The notes below the pieces were generated by a model. The model made no database searches and was not told the DNA's origin. It was given only the letters and a program-made list of their open reading frames with translations. A program made the position numbers and the translations under genes. From the NCBI RefSeq assembly GCF_035818615.1, contig NZ_JAYKZY010000002.1:2544501-2608500 (forward strand): DNA of 64,000 nucleotides, in the 5' to 3' direction. Shown here one piece after another: positions 35,286-44,562 of the stretch (positions are counted from its first letter, which is position 1; each line of letters begins with the position of its first letter). This DNA comes from Sphingobium sp. CR2-8 (GTDB lineage Bacteria > Pseudomonadota > Alphaproteobacteria > Sphingomonadales > Sphingomonadaceae).

Positions 35286-36217
35286 CGACCCCGCCCAAGA
35301 CCATATTGCTGCTGTCCGGCCTGTCGGGCGCGGGCAAGACGACCGCGCTCAAGACGCTGGAGGATATGGGCTGGGAAGTGGTGGACAATCTGCCGCTGGT
35401 CCTGCTCGATCGCCTGCTCGACACCCCCCTGCCCGCGGGCCACGACGATGATGGCGACCGTCCGCTGGCGCTGGGCATCGACGCGCGCACCCGTGGCTTC
35501 GACGCGAACGCCATCGTGCAGCGGATCAAGGCGCTGCGCGATCGCCACGGCCATGATATCGAAACCCTCTTCCTCGACTGTTCGGGCACCGAGCTGGAGC
35601 GACGCTTCGCCGAAACGCGTCGCCGCCACCCGCTCGCGCTCGACCGCCCGGCCGCCGACGGCATCGCGCGCGAACGCGAACTGACCGAACCGCTGCGCCG
35701 CTGGGCGAGCCAGGTCATCGACACCACCAGCTTCACCAGCAACGCGCTCCAGCAGGAAATCCGCAACCGCTTCTCGCGCGAAAAGCTATCGGAGCCGGTG
35801 CTCACGATCCTGTCCTTCGGCTTCTCGCGCGGGGTGCCGCGCAACGCCGACCTGATGTTCGACGTCCGCTTTCTGCGCAACCCGCACTGGGACGCGGACC
35901 TGCGCCCTAAAACCGGTCTGGACCCGGACGTCGCCGCCTATATCCGCGAAGATCCCGCCTATGAGGACGCGATCGGCAAGATCGAGGATTTGCTCGCCAC
36001 CCTGCTGCCGCGCTATTCGGAAGGCGGGAAGGCCTATATCACCGTCGCGTTCGGCTGCACGGGCGGCAAGCATCGCTCCGTCCATGTCGCGCAACGTGTC
36101 GCGAACTACTTGCAAGATGCGGGCTTTTCGCCCACGGTCTTGCACCGCAATATTGAATCGACGCCCCAGGATAGTCTGGAGAAGCGCCGTCCGGGAGGCC
36201 CGAAAGCATTATCATGA
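35282..36217 (+). CDS. rapZ: RNase adapter protein RapZ
   Basis: 311 residues. Walker A GLSGAGKT at 13-20, VVDNLPLVLL, GIDARTRGF, and the C-terminal domain with SFGFSRGVPRNADLMFDVRFL and FGCTGGKHRSVHVAQ, the RNA-binding part. In E. coli RapZ targets GlmZ small RNA for cleavage; in alphaproteobacteria the partner is not known. Its place between hprK and the PTS proteins fits a nutrient-signalling role. Confidence 0.93.
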   Translation: MTTPPKTILLLSGLSGAGKTTALKTLEDMGWEVVDNLPLVLLDRLLDTPLPAGHDDDGDRPLALGIDARTRGFDANAIVQRIKALRDRHGHDIETLFLDCSGTELERRFAETRRRHPLALDRPAADGIARERELTEPLRRWASQVIDTTSFTSNALQQEIRNRFSREKLSEPVLTILSFGFSRGVPRNADLMFDVRFLRNPHWDADLRPKTGLDPDVAAYIREDPAYEDAIGKIEDLLATLLPRYSEGGKAYITVAFGCTGGKHRSVHVAQRVANYLQDAGFSPTVLHRNIESTPQDSLEKRRPGGPKALS

Positions 36218-36239
36218 AGCAGGTGGGCCGCAAAAAAAC

Positions 36240-36644
36240 ATGATCGGACTCGTACTCGTCACCCATGGGTCGCTGGCGACCGAATTTGTCGTAGCCATGG
36301 AACATGTGGTCGGCCCGCAGCAGCAGATCGAAACGATCTGCATCGGGCCGGAAGACGACATGGAATTGCGCCGCGCGGACATCGCGACGGCAGTCGCGCG
36401 CGTCAATGACGGATCGGGCGTGATCCTGCTGACCGACCTGTTCGGCGGCACGCCTTCCAACCTTGCCATCTCGCTGCTGAAAGCAGGCGAGATCGAAGTG
36501 ATCGCGGGCATCAACCTGCCCATGCTCATCCGCCTGGAAAGCGCGCGCAAGGTCATGGACGTGCGCGCCGCGGTTGCCGCCGCGCGCGAAGCCGGGCAGA
36601 AATATATCAGCGTAGCGTCGGAACTGTTGGGCAGCACCACATGA
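36240..36644 (+). CDS. PTS EIIA component, mannose type
   Basis: 134 residues from the ATG at 36240. Phospho-acceptor His9 in MIGLVLVTHGSLA, then LTDLFGGTPSNLAIS and the INLPMLIRL segment typical of EIIA-Man. No EIIB, EIIC or EIID gene follows, so it cannot transport sugar on its own and is likely the regulatory end-point of the relay. Overlaps HPr by 4 nt. Confidence 0.93.
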   Translation: MIGLVLVTHGSLATEFVVAMEHVVGPQQQIETICIGPEDDMELRRADIATAVARVNDGSGVILLTDLFGGTPSNLAISLLKAGEIEVIAGINLPMLIRLESARKVMDVRAAVAAAREAGQKYISVASELLGSTT

Positions 36645-36913
36645 ACGAAATCAGCCGGGAAGTCCGTATCAGCAACAAGCGCGGCCTCCACGCCCGCGCC
36701 AGCGCCAAATTCGTGACACTGGCGAGCGGCCTGCCCGCCGATATCCTGGTCAGCAAGGACGGCAACCATGTCACCGGCACGTCGATCATGGGCCTGATGA
36801 TGCTGGGCGCGGCGATGGGCGACAGCATCACCATCAAGGCGACCGGCCCGGAAGCCGCCGAATCCCTGGGCCAGCTGGTCGGCCTGGTCGAAGACAAGTT
36901 CGGCGAGGAATAA
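36641..36913 (+). CDS. ptsH: Phosphocarrier protein HPr
   Basis: 90 residues. Catalytic His17 in KRGLHARASAKFV receives phosphate from PtsP; the regulatory serine is Ser48 in VTGTSIMGLMMLGA, the presumed target of HprK. Last gene of the chvI-to-ptsH run. Confidence 0.95.
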   Translation: MNEISREVRISNKRGLHARASAKFVTLASGLPADILVSKDGNHVTGTSIMGLMMLGAAMGDSITIKATGPEAAESLGQLVGLVEDKFGEE

Positions 36914-36949
36914 CGAAAGATAGTATCGGCACTGCCTGGACAGTTCCCC

Positions 36950-36990
36950 TGCCCTTCGACTGCCTGCGAAGGCAGGCGCTCAGGATAAAC
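36950..36990. repeat. Family E repeat (rearranged copy)
   Basis: CCCTTCGACTGCCTGCGAAG, GCAGGCGCTCAGGATAAAC: the arm order is opposite to the copy at 16082. Confidence 0.45.
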
Positions 36991-37065
36991 TTCGGCTGAA
37001 GGCCGGGGCCCAGGGCTCCTGGACGCAACGCCCGCTCCTTCTGGACCCCGGCCTACGCCGGGGAA
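36991..37065. repeat. REP-like palindrome, family A (copy 6)
   Basis: Left arm degraded (TTCGGCTGAAGGCCGGGGCC), right arm intact (CTGGACCCCGGCCTACGCCG then GGGAAC). Confidence 0.75.
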
Positions 37066-37111
37066 CATCATGTTTCGAACTTAAGAGGTCTGGTCCCGGC
37101 TAACCACGCCC

Positions 37112-38191
37112 TCACTCCACGATCTCGCCCTCGCGCCGCATCTTGGTAAAGATGTTCCAGGTCGCGATGAACAGCGCGGCGATGACCGGCCCGATGACGA
37201 TCCCGTTGAAGCCGAACAGCTCGATCCCGCCCAGCGTCGAAATCAGCACGACATAATCGGGGATGCGCGTGTCGCGCCCCACCAATATCGGGCGTAGCAC
37301 ATTGTCGACCGACCCGATGATCAGCGCCCCGCTCGCCACGACGACGATCGCCTGCCAGATCTCGCCGGTCGCGAACAGATAGAGCGCCACCGGCCCCCAC
37401 ACGATCGCCGCGCCGATCGCGGGCAACAGTGAGAAAGCACCCATCAGTACGCCCCACAGCAGCGCGCCCTGAATGCCCACGGCCCAGAAGATGATGCCGC
37501 CCAGCACGCCCTGTACGATGGCGACGACCAGGCTGCCCTTCACCGTCGCGCGGATGACCACGACGAAGCGGGTCAGCAAAGCCTCGCGCTGATGCGGCCG
37601 CAAGGGCGCGGCTTCGGCGAAACGCTGCGACAGTTTCTCGCCGTCGCGCAGCAGGAAGAAGGACAGATACAGCATCACGCCCAGCGCGATGACGAAGCTG
37701 AAGGCGCTCTGGCCGATCAGCAGCGCCTGCCCCGCCCAGGTGCGGAAACTGCTGGTCAGCCCCCGCGTCACGGTGATGCGCGCCGCATCGAAATTATTGA
37801 GGCCGAACCGGCGCAGCAGGCCATGCGCCCAGTCGGGCAACGCCGCCTGCATCTGCGCGAACATGCGCGCGAAATCGATCTGGCCCGACTGGATCTGCGC
37901 GTAGATATGCGCGGCTTCCTGAATTAACGCGAAGGACAGCAGGATCGCGGGAATGATGACGATGGCGATGATCAGCAGCAGCGTGATGAGCGCCGCGCTG
38001 TTGCGCCGTCCCGGCATCCGGGCGGCAATGCGCTGCTGGATCGGCCAAAACAGCACGGCGACGATAATGCCCCACAACACCGCCGCGAAAAACGGCTCCA
38101 GCACCGCGGCAAAGGCGATGGACACCAGGATGACGAGGCTGAGGAAGAAACCGTCCTCCAACTTGTAACTACGGGACGGTGCTATGGTCAT
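37112..38191 (-). CDS. AI-2E family transporter (PerM/YdiK-like)
   Basis: 359 residues, about eight transmembrane helices with a helical cytoplasmic/periplasmic insertion at about 100-150. Family blocks: PFFAAVLWGIIVAVLFWPIQ, LSFFLLRDGEKLS, GALLWGVLMGAFSLLPAIGA and ILVGRDTRIPDYVVLISTLG. The name comes from E. coli TqsA; members include Na+(Li+)/H+ antiporters, so the substrate cannot be assumed. Convergent with the HPr run. Confidence 0.88.
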   Translation of the reverse strand: MTIAPSRSYKLEDGFFLSLVILVSIAFAAVLEPFFAAVLWGIIVAVLFWPIQQRIAARMPGRRNSAALITLLLIIAIVIIPAILLSFALIQEAAHIYAQIQSGQIDFARMFAQMQAALPDWAHGLLRRFGLNNFDAARITVTRGLTSSFRTWAGQALLIGQSAFSFVIALGVMLYLSFFLLRDGEKLSQRFAEAAPLRPHQREALLTRFVVVIRATVKGSLVVAIVQGVLGGIIFWAVGIQGALLWGVLMGAFSLLPAIGAAIVWGPVALYLFATGEIWQAIVVVASGALIIGSVDNVLRPILVGRDTRIPDYVVLISTLGGIELFGFNGIVIGPVIAALFIATWNIFTKMRREGEIVE

Positions 38192-38358
38192 GATTCCCCC
38201 CTATGCAATAACGGGAGCGAAATCCATGGCGATCGTTGCGGTTCCATTATGGACACGGCAATAACGGCCATGGCGGACTGGCCGCACAAAGCCCGCTGTC
38301 TTTTTCCGCCACCCGCCGCTAGAGCAGCGTCGACATCAGCAAGGGACCAGCAACGACC

Positions 38359-39156
38359 GTGGCACGCGAGATCACCGGATTTTCCAACCCGCTGGTGAAG
38401 CGCGTCCGATCCCTGCGCGAAAAGAAGCATCGCAAGGCCGAAGGACTGTTTCTGGCCGAAGGGCTGCGCATCCTCACCGAAGCGCGCGAGGAGGGCGTTC
38501 TGCCCGAATTGCTGTTCCACGCCGGATCGACACACCCACTGGCGCTGGACCTGATCGCGGCGATGGAGGCGGTCGATGGCGACGTCATCGAAACCACGCC
38601 CGACATCCTGTCCAAGATCAGCGGCAAGGATAACGCGCAGGCGGTGGTCGGCGTCTATCGCGACCGGCTGACCCCGCTCGACAAACTCGACCGCACCAAA
38701 GCGGACATCTGGATCGTCGCGCAATCGCTGCGCGATCCGGGCAACCTCGGCACCATATTGCGCACCGGCGACGCGGTCGGGGCGGGCGGTCTCATCCTCA
38801 TCGACGATTGCGTCGATCCCTTCTCGGTCGAATCGGTCCGCGCCTCCATGGGCGCACTCTTCACCCAGTCGATCACCCAGGCACGCTGGGGCGAGTTCAT
38901 GCACTGGCTGCGCCAGGGACCGGGCGAACTGATCGGCACCAGCCTCAAAGCCACGCAGGATTATCAGGAACCCCGCTATGCCAGCCCCAGCTTCCTGCTG
39001 GTCGGCAACGAAGCGCAGGGCCTGCCGGAAAGCTACGAAGCCGAATGCGACCAACTGGTGAAAATGCCGATGCTGGGCAAGGCCGACAGCCTGAACGCCG
39101 CAGTGGCGACGGCGGTCATGGCCTATGAATTGCTCAACCAGAAGCGACGAGGATAA
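38359..39156 (+). CDS. SpoU/TrmH-family RNA 2'-O-ribose methyltransferase
   Basis: 265 residues with a GTG start at 38359. N-terminal RNA-binding substrate domain (FSNPLVKRVRSLREKKHRKA, LFLAEGLRILTEA), then the knotted SPOUT domain with QSLRDPGNLGTILRTGDAVG (motif 1), FLLVGNEAQGLPE (motif 2) and KMPMLGKADSLNAAVATAV (motif 3). It methylates a ribose in rRNA or tRNA with SAM; the exact nucleotide cannot be told. Confidence 0.92.
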   Translation: MAREITGFSNPLVKRVRSLREKKHRKAEGLFLAEGLRILTEAREEGVLPELLFHAGSTHPLALDLIAAMEAVDGDVIETTPDILSKISGKDNAQAVVGVYRDRLTPLDKLDRTKADIWIVAQSLRDPGNLGTILRTGDAVGAGGLILIDDCVDPFSVESVRASMGALFTQSITQARWGEFMHWLRQGPGELIGTSLKATQDYQEPRYASPSFLLVGNEAQGLPESYEAECDQLVKMPMLGKADSLNAAVATAVMAYELLNQKRRG

Positions 39157-39162
39157 TAGCCT

Positions 39163-39228
39163 GTTCCCCGGCGAAGGCCGGGGTCCAGTCCTGCCGTCGG
39201 AACTGGACCCCGGCCTTCGCCGGGGAAC
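39163..39228. repeat. REP-like palindrome, family A (copy 7)
   Basis: GTTCCCCGGCGAAGGCCGGG and the inverted arm CCGGCCTTCGCCGGGGAAC, a near-perfect copy directly after the methyltransferase stop. Confidence 0.87.
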
Positions 39229-39270
39229 GCGTCGGGCAAAACGGTTAAGGTGGGAACGGGGCGAAAAGAC

Positions 39271-40554
39271 ATGACGCAAACGAACGGCATCGGCGAAATG
39301 TGGCGGCACAAGCGCGTGCTATCCGCCAGCCTGATCGGCACGGCGGTCGAATTTTACGACTTCTACATCTACGCCACCGCCGCCAGCCTGATCTTCCCCT
39401 CGCTGTTCTTCCCCTCCTCCTCGCCCACCGCGCAGCTGATGGCCTCCTATGGCAGCCTCGCCCTCGCCTTCTTCGCCCGACCGGTGGGCGCGGCGGTGTT
39501 CGGTCATTATGGTGATCGCATCGGACGCAAGGCGACGCTGGTCGCCTCGCTGATGCTGATGGGCGGCTGCACGCTGTTGATCGGCTTCCTGCCCACCTAT
39601 CAGATGATCGGCTATTGGGCGCCGCTGATCCTGTGTCTGCTGCGCTTCGGACAGGGCTTTGGCCTCGGCGGCGAATGGGGCGGCGCGGCTTTGCTGGCGG
39701 TGGAGAATGCTCCGCCCGGCTGGCGCGCCCGCTTCGGCATGTTCCCGCAACTGGGCGCGCCGGTCGGCTTCATCGCCGCCAACGGCCTGTTCCTGATACT
39801 GGGCGCCTTCCTGACGGACGCGGACTTCTTCGCATGGGGCTGGCGCCTGCCCTTCTTGGGCAGCGCCGTGCTGGTGATCCTCGGACTCTGGGTTCGCCTG
39901 AAACTCACCGAAACGCCCGAGTTCGCCGCCGCGCAGAAGGACACGCCGCCGCCCGCCGTGCCGCTCGCCACCCTGCTCTCCTCCCATCTGGGCGCGGCGA
40001 TCGCGGGCACCTTCGCCTGCGCCGCCTGCTTCGCGGTCTATTATATCGCCACCGCCTTCGCGCTCGGCTACGGCACCACCACGCTCGGCATCGGCCGCAG
40101 CAGCTTCCTGTCGATCCAGCTGGGCGCGATCCTGTTCATGGCGGTGAGCATCATCCTCGCCGGCTGGTGGTCGGACCGCACCAGCCCCACCACCGCTCTC
40201 GCTTGGGGCTGCGTCGGCACCGTCGCGATGGGCCTCGTCTTCGGCCCGCTGATCGGCACCGGCGCGCTGCTCCCGATCTTCATCGCGCTCAGCCTCGCGC
40301 TATTCGTCATGGGCTTCATCTACGGCCCGCTGGGCGCTTACCTCCCCGCCCTCTTCCCGATCCAGCTGCGTTACACCGGCGCATCCTTCGCCTTCAATCT
40401 GGGCGGCATCGTCGGCGGCGCACTCGCGCCCATCGTCGCGACCTGGCTGATCGGCGCGCAGGGCGTGGGCCTGGTTGGCCTCTATATGTCGGCGGCGGCG
40501 CTCATCAGCCTCGTCGGCCTCTGGTTCACCAGCCGCACACCCGCCATCAGATAG
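39271..40554 (+). CDS. MFS transporter, metabolite:H+ symporter (MHS) type
   Basis: 427 residues from ATG 39271, with GGGGCGAAAAG upstream. Twelve transmembrane helices and MHS signatures: TAVEFYDFYIYATAASL, ARPVGAAVFGHYGDRIGRKA, and LRFGQGFGLGGEWGGAALLA with GWRARFGMFPQLGAPVGF. Relatives import dicarboxylates, shikimate or osmolytes (ProP, KgtP). The substrate is unknown. The 3' end overlaps the convergent GNAT gene by 8 nt. Confidence 0.9.
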   Translation: MTQTNGIGEMWRHKRVLSASLIGTAVEFYDFYIYATAASLIFPSLFFPSSSPTAQLMASYGSLALAFFARPVGAAVFGHYGDRIGRKATLVASLMLMGGCTLLIGFLPTYQMIGYWAPLILCLLRFGQGFGLGGEWGGAALLAVENAPPGWRARFGMFPQLGAPVGFIAANGLFLILGAFLTDADFFAWGWRLPFLGSAVLVILGLWVRLKLTETPEFAAAQKDTPPPAVPLATLLSSHLGAAIAGTFACAACFAVYYIATAFALGYGTTTLGIGRSSFLSIQLGAILFMAVSIILAGWWSDRTSPTTALAWGCVGTVAMGLVFGPLIGTGALLPIFIALSLALFVMGFIYGPLGAYLPALFPIQLRYTGASFAFNLGGIVGGALAPIVATWLIGAQGVGLVGLYMSAAALISLVGLWFTSRTPAIR

Positions 40555-41062
40555 GCTTGCGCATCAACAGCATCGGCACGCCGCTATCCTCGAAAGCGCG
40601 CACGCCTTCGAAGCCGAAGCTGCGATAGAGCGGCACCCCCGCCATGGTGCCGGACAGTTCGAGCGCGCCGAACCCCTCCACCTTCGCGGCGGCTTGGCAG
40701 AGCGACAGGATCAGCGTCCCCACGCCTTTGCGGACATGGTCGGGATGCGTATACATCGCCCGCACCTTCGCCGCTTCCGTGGCCGGATCGAGCAGCCGGT
40801 CGTCGCGCCCAGCGCTATGATCGCCGCCATAGGCGGTCGCCCGTCGGCTCCACCCACCGCACCCCGCGATCGCGCCTGCGTCCTCGATCACGAAATAGGT
40901 GCCATCGGCGATCAACCGTCTGTCCAGGCCCATGAAAGCATGGCTGGCCGCGATCTGCGCCGGATCGATAAACCCGGCCTGAAGCCGCTCGATCGCCTCC
41001 GTCATCAACGCGGACAGCGCCGGTTCGTCGGCCGCTACAGCCAGGCGGTGTGTCAATGTCAT
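40547..41062 (-). CDS. GNAT-family N-acetyltransferase
   Basis: 171 residues starting at MTLTHRLAVAADEPALSALM. GNAT motif A is VRAMYTHPDHVRKGVGTLIL (acetyl-CoA pyrophosphate loop R-K-G-V-G-T) and motif B is LYRSFGFEGVRAF. It would acetylate a small molecule or protein amine. No context points to the substrate. Confidence 0.88.
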   Translation of the reverse strand: MTLTHRLAVAADEPALSALMTEAIERLQAGFIDPAQIAASHAFMGLDRRLIADGTYFVIEDAGAIAGCGGWSRRATAYGGDHSAGRDDRLLDPATEAAKVRAMYTHPDHVRKGVGTLILSLCQAAAKVEGFGALELSGTMAGVPLYRSFGFEGVRAFEDSGVPMLLMRKPI

Positions 41063-41134
41063 GCCATCGTCCTGCAACGAAAACGACCGATCCCGCAAGG
41101 GACCGGTCGCCTTCGTGACATCATCAAGGGTCGA

Positions 41135-43834
41135 TCAGAATTTGAATCCGACCTTCCCGTACCAGAATCCTCCGTTGAAGCCGAAGGGCGACACGTCGGG
41201 ATAAATGTCGCCGGTGAAGCGCCCACCGGTCGATGCATAGACAGGACCAAGGCCGCCTGCGCGATTGTCATATTTGTCGGGATAGTTGCTGAACAGATTC
41301 TGCACGCCCGCGCTCAACGTGAAATTGTCGTTGAGCTGATAGCTGGCCTCGAAATCGAATACGAATTCGCTGCCGAAGCTCTGCTGGACGAAGCTGGCGC
41401 CATTCAGCCCCGCGCCGTCGTCATAGACCGTGTATTTGCCATACCAGTTCATGCGCGCCAGCAACGAAAACGCCCCGCTGTTCCAGTTTTCGGTCAAGAT
41501 CACGCGGGTCTTGGGCAGCGTGCCTTCCAACTGCTGGATACGCGTATCGCTGATGATAGGACTGGGCGGATTGGTTGCCGGGTCCAAACCTACACGAATG
41601 ACCTTTGTCTTGTTATAGTTGAAGGCCAGCGTGGTGTTGAACGTACCCATGCTGTCCGTTGAGAAGCGATAGCTGCCGACGACGTCGATACCCTGCGTCC
41701 GGGTATCGAACGCGTTGGTCAGGAACTGCACTTCGTTGACGGTGGCATAGTTGGCCAGGCCCAGCGCCTGCAATTGCGGCCGCTGCGCGTTGGTGATCAC
41801 CCGCGACCCCGTGGTGCCGATGCGGTCCTTCACCTTGATGTTGTAATAGTCGATCGTCAGCGAAGCGCCCGGCGCGGGGGTGAACACCGTGCCGACAGAG
41901 AAGCTGACCGACTCCTCGGGCGTCAGCGGAACCGCGCCCAGGAACCGCGCGACCGGGCTGGCGACCGGCAGCGTCATGAACTCGATCGCATTGGGATTGC
42001 CGGGGTTGAAGGTGGTCGCGATGCTGCTGGTGTTGGTCTGGCCGGGCGTCGGCGCGCGGAAGCCCGTCGCCACGGTGCCGCGCACCGCAAAGATATCCGG
42101 CACGATCGCATAGCGGGCCGACACCTTGCCGGTGGTCGAATTGCCGAAGTCGGACAGATGCTCGTAGCGCCCCGCGACGCCCAGCGAGAATTGCTCGGTA
42201 ATGTCGCCTTCGATGTCGATATAGACGCCCTTGCTGTTGCGGCCGCTTTCGCCCGCGATCGCGGGGCCATAGCCAGGGAAGCCGTTCGCGCCGACCGGCA
42301 GGGCGACCGACAGTTGCGAACCGTCCGCGTTGCGCACCGGCGTGCCATCCTGATGGAAGACCAGATTGCCGGTATAAGGCCCGATCGCATAGGACGCCGC
42401 GTCGCCCAGACCCAGTTCATAGGATTCGCGGAAATATTGCCCGCCGAACGCGATCGTGATCGGGCTGGCCAACCCCACCTCCCATGGATAGCTGAAGTCG
42501 GCGTTGAACAGGGTTTCGCGCTGTTCCAGCTTGCCCAGGTAGAATTCGGTCGGCGACGTGACGCCCAGCGAAGGGTTCATCGTGCCGTTCATCGTATATT
42601 TCAGCGTCGACTGCCCGTAACTGCCCGAAATATCGTAGTTCAGGCCAAAGCCCAGCGTCCCCTTATACCCGGCCGTGCCCGAAATATCGTCGATCTTGCC
42701 GAAGAAGATCGGCGTGAAACCGCCGGGATAGACGCAGCTCCAATTCTGCACCAACGGGTCCGAACAGGTCGCCACCCGCGTGTAATTGCGCGTCGCTGGG
42801 TTGTAGCCATTGGGGGCATAGACGTTCCCGCCCGCCGATCCGGTCTGGATGCCCGGCCGTGTATTGTCGAAATCGGTGAAATAGTCGTTGAAGATGCCGT
42901 TCCGGCCGAAATTGGCGGAATTGACGGATTGGCGGTAGTTGAAGCTTTCCTCCTGGAAGCTGTGGCCATAATTGCCGAAGAAATAGATGCTGCTATCGTC
43001 GCCCAGATCGAATCCGCCATTCACGAAGAAGCGGTAGGATTCCATCTTGGGATTGCCGTAACGCTGTGCCAGTTCGGGCACGCCGATATTGGGCTGTTCC
43101 TGCGACAATTCCAGCGCGCCGGGTCGGGTGACCCCGCGGCTGGTCTTGCCTGCATTCACATATTCGCCGCTGATATTGATGAAGCCGCTGTCGCCCAGCT
43201 TGAAGCCGCCATTCAGCGCGACCTGATAATCCTCGCCGTCGCCGCGATAATATTGGCCGTAGCGCGCATAACCGGACAGGCCGTCCGTATCTTCGCGCAG
43301 ACCCATGTTGATGACGCCCGCGATCGCGTCGGACCCATATTGGGCGGACGCCCCGTCGCGCAGCACTTCGACGCTGCGGATGGCGATGGCGGGGATCTGG
43401 GCAAGGTCGGCGGAATGGGCGCCGGCGGATTGCGCATTGGCGCCGATCTGCACCAGCGCGGAACGGTGCATGCGCTTGCCGTTCACCAGCACCAGCGTCT
43501 GGTCGGGCGCCAGGCCGCGCAGGTTGGGCGGCCGCACGAAGGAGGAACCGTCGCCGATGGCGTAGCGCGCGACCGAGAAGGACGGGACCAGATTCTGGAT
43601 GACCTGGTTCATGTCGGCCGTGCCCTGCTTTTGCAGTTCTTCGCCGGAATAGACGTCGATGGGCGTGGGAGATTCCGCGACCGTGCGATCGGTGCGGCGC
43701 GTACCGGTGACGATGATGGTCTGGCCCGGCGTTTCGCTAGCCACTTGCGGTGCCGCATCCTGCGCAAGAACAGGCAATGTATAGAATAACGCTACGGCAA
43801 TCGCGCCACGCGAAATCAAACCCTGATACTTCAT
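41135..43834 (-). CDS. TonB-dependent receptor (899 aa)
   Basis: Signal peptide (1-24, ending LPVLAQD), TonB-box-like QTIIVTGTRRTDRTV, plug domain about 50-170 (NQVIQNLVPSFSVARYAIGD, RGLAPDQTLVLVNGKRMHRS, YGSDAIAGVINMGL), barrel to a final aromatic strand (GGFWYGKVGFKF). It belongs to the large receptor group seen at 17006, with a plug that differs in detail. No Fur-like site upstream. Substrate unknown. Neighbours (GNAT, rplS) give no clue. Confidence 0.92.
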   Translation of the reverse strand: MKYQGLISRGAIAVALFYTLPVLAQDAAPQVASETPGQTIIVTGTRRTDRTVAESPTPIDVYSGEELQKQGTADMNQVIQNLVPSFSVARYAIGDGSSFVRPPNLRGLAPDQTLVLVNGKRMHRSALVQIGANAQSAGAHSADLAQIPAIAIRSVEVLRDGASAQYGSDAIAGVINMGLREDTDGLSGYARYGQYYRGDGEDYQVALNGGFKLGDSGFINISGEYVNAGKTSRGVTRPGALELSQEQPNIGVPELAQRYGNPKMESYRFFVNGGFDLGDDSSIYFFGNYGHSFQEESFNYRQSVNSANFGRNGIFNDYFTDFDNTRPGIQTGSAGGNVYAPNGYNPATRNYTRVATCSDPLVQNWSCVYPGGFTPIFFGKIDDISGTAGYKGTLGFGLNYDISGSYGQSTLKYTMNGTMNPSLGVTSPTEFYLGKLEQRETLFNADFSYPWEVGLASPITIAFGGQYFRESYELGLGDAASYAIGPYTGNLVFHQDGTPVRNADGSQLSVALPVGANGFPGYGPAIAGESGRNSKGVYIDIEGDITEQFSLGVAGRYEHLSDFGNSTTGKVSARYAIVPDIFAVRGTVATGFRAPTPGQTNTSSIATTFNPGNPNAIEFMTLPVASPVARFLGAVPLTPEESVSFSVGTVFTPAPGASLTIDYYNIKVKDRIGTTGSRVITNAQRPQLQALGLANYATVNEVQFLTNAFDTRTQGIDVVGSYRFSTDSMGTFNTTLAFNYNKTKVIRVGLDPATNPPSPIISDTRIQQLEGTLPKTRVILTENWNSGAFSLLARMNWYGKYTVYDDGAGLNGASFVQQSFGSEFVFDFEASYQLNDNFTLSAGVQNLFSNYPDKYDNRAGGLGPVYASTGGRFTGDIYPDVSPFGFNGGFWYGKVGFKF

Positions 43835-44190
43835 CCGAAAGCCCCCAATTTCTATTTTTTAGCAGGCCTTCCATCATCCTTCCGCTTTTCTTGTCCCGAC
43901 ATGCTTCATGAAGGCACGGGATTCCGTTTCCAGAACCGTAAAGTCTTGGATCATTTCATGCAGCAACATCAGGAAACAAGAGGCTTGCATATTTGCATGG
44001 ACAGCGAAATGGAGGCGCTGTGCTGCGCTGCAAAATTATCTGCGACCGCCAAAGTCGGACCATCGTCCGACATCGCCAAGCCTTTGAAATACAAATGAAC
44101 ATAAAGAAACAGGCGACGCCCCCCGGGTCGCCGCCTGTTTCTTTTATATCACTGTCAAGAAGCGTTTTTAAACGCTCAGCCCTACAGCCA
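43835..44190. other. 356-nt gap between the TonB receptor and rplS
   Basis: The right half holds the rplS terminator (44103-44144). The remainder is the receptor's upstream region, comparatively AT-rich. A 65-codon frame at 43901-44098 has no ribosome site or recognisable sequence, so no gene is called. Confidence 0.6.
44103..44148 (-). terminator. Intrinsic terminator of the ffh-rplS cluster
   Basis: AAAGAAACAGGCG (44103-44115) pairs with CGCCTGTTTCTTT (44132-44144) over a GC-rich centre; the A run on the plus strand gives a U tract on the minus transcript. It follows the rplS stop by about 45 nt. Confidence 0.9.
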
Positions 44191-44556
44191 TTACCCTTCG
44201 CGGGTATCGCGACGCTCGGCAATACGGGCGCGCTTGCCGGTGCGGCCGCGCAGATAGTAGAGCTTCGCGCGACGCACGACGCCACGACGGACGACGGTGA
44301 TCGAATCGAGGTTGGGCGAATAGAGCGGGAACACACGCTCCACGCCTTCGCCGAACGAAATCTTGCGCACGGTGAAGTTGGAACCCATGCCCTTGTTCGA
44401 CCGGGCGATGCACACGCCTTCATAGTTCTGAACGCGGCTGCGTTCGCCTTCGATCACCTTCACGCCGACGCGCAGGGTGTCGCCGGGGCGGAATTCGGGG
44501 ATATCCTTGCCGAGAGCGGCAATGCTTTCCGCCTCGATCTGCTGGATGATGTTCAT
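44191..44556 (-). CDS. rplS: 50S ribosomal protein L19
   Basis: 121 residues with the bL19 signature ([74 protein letters not shown]). Structural protein at the 30S-50S interface. Last gene of the cluster, 6 nt after trmD. Confidence 0.98.
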   Translation of the reverse strand: MNIIQQIEAESIAALGKDIPEFRPGDTLRVGVKVIEGERSRVQNYEGVCIARSNKGMGSNFTVRKISFGEGVERVFPLYSPNLDSITVVRRGVVRRAKLYYLRGRTGKRARIAERRDTREG

Positions 44557-44562
44557 GTAACG

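Noticed and set aside
37112..38191. Naming the transporter as an autoinducer-2 exporter
   Set aside because: The family name is historical; members also act as ion antiporters and nothing nearby supports quorum sensing.
41774..43789. A 671-codon open frame opposite the third TonB receptor
   Set aside because: Same reasoning: mirror frame of a complete receptor.
43901..44098. A 65-codon frame in the gap before rplS
   Set aside because: No ribosome site, no recognisable sequence, and it runs up to a terminator of the opposite strand.
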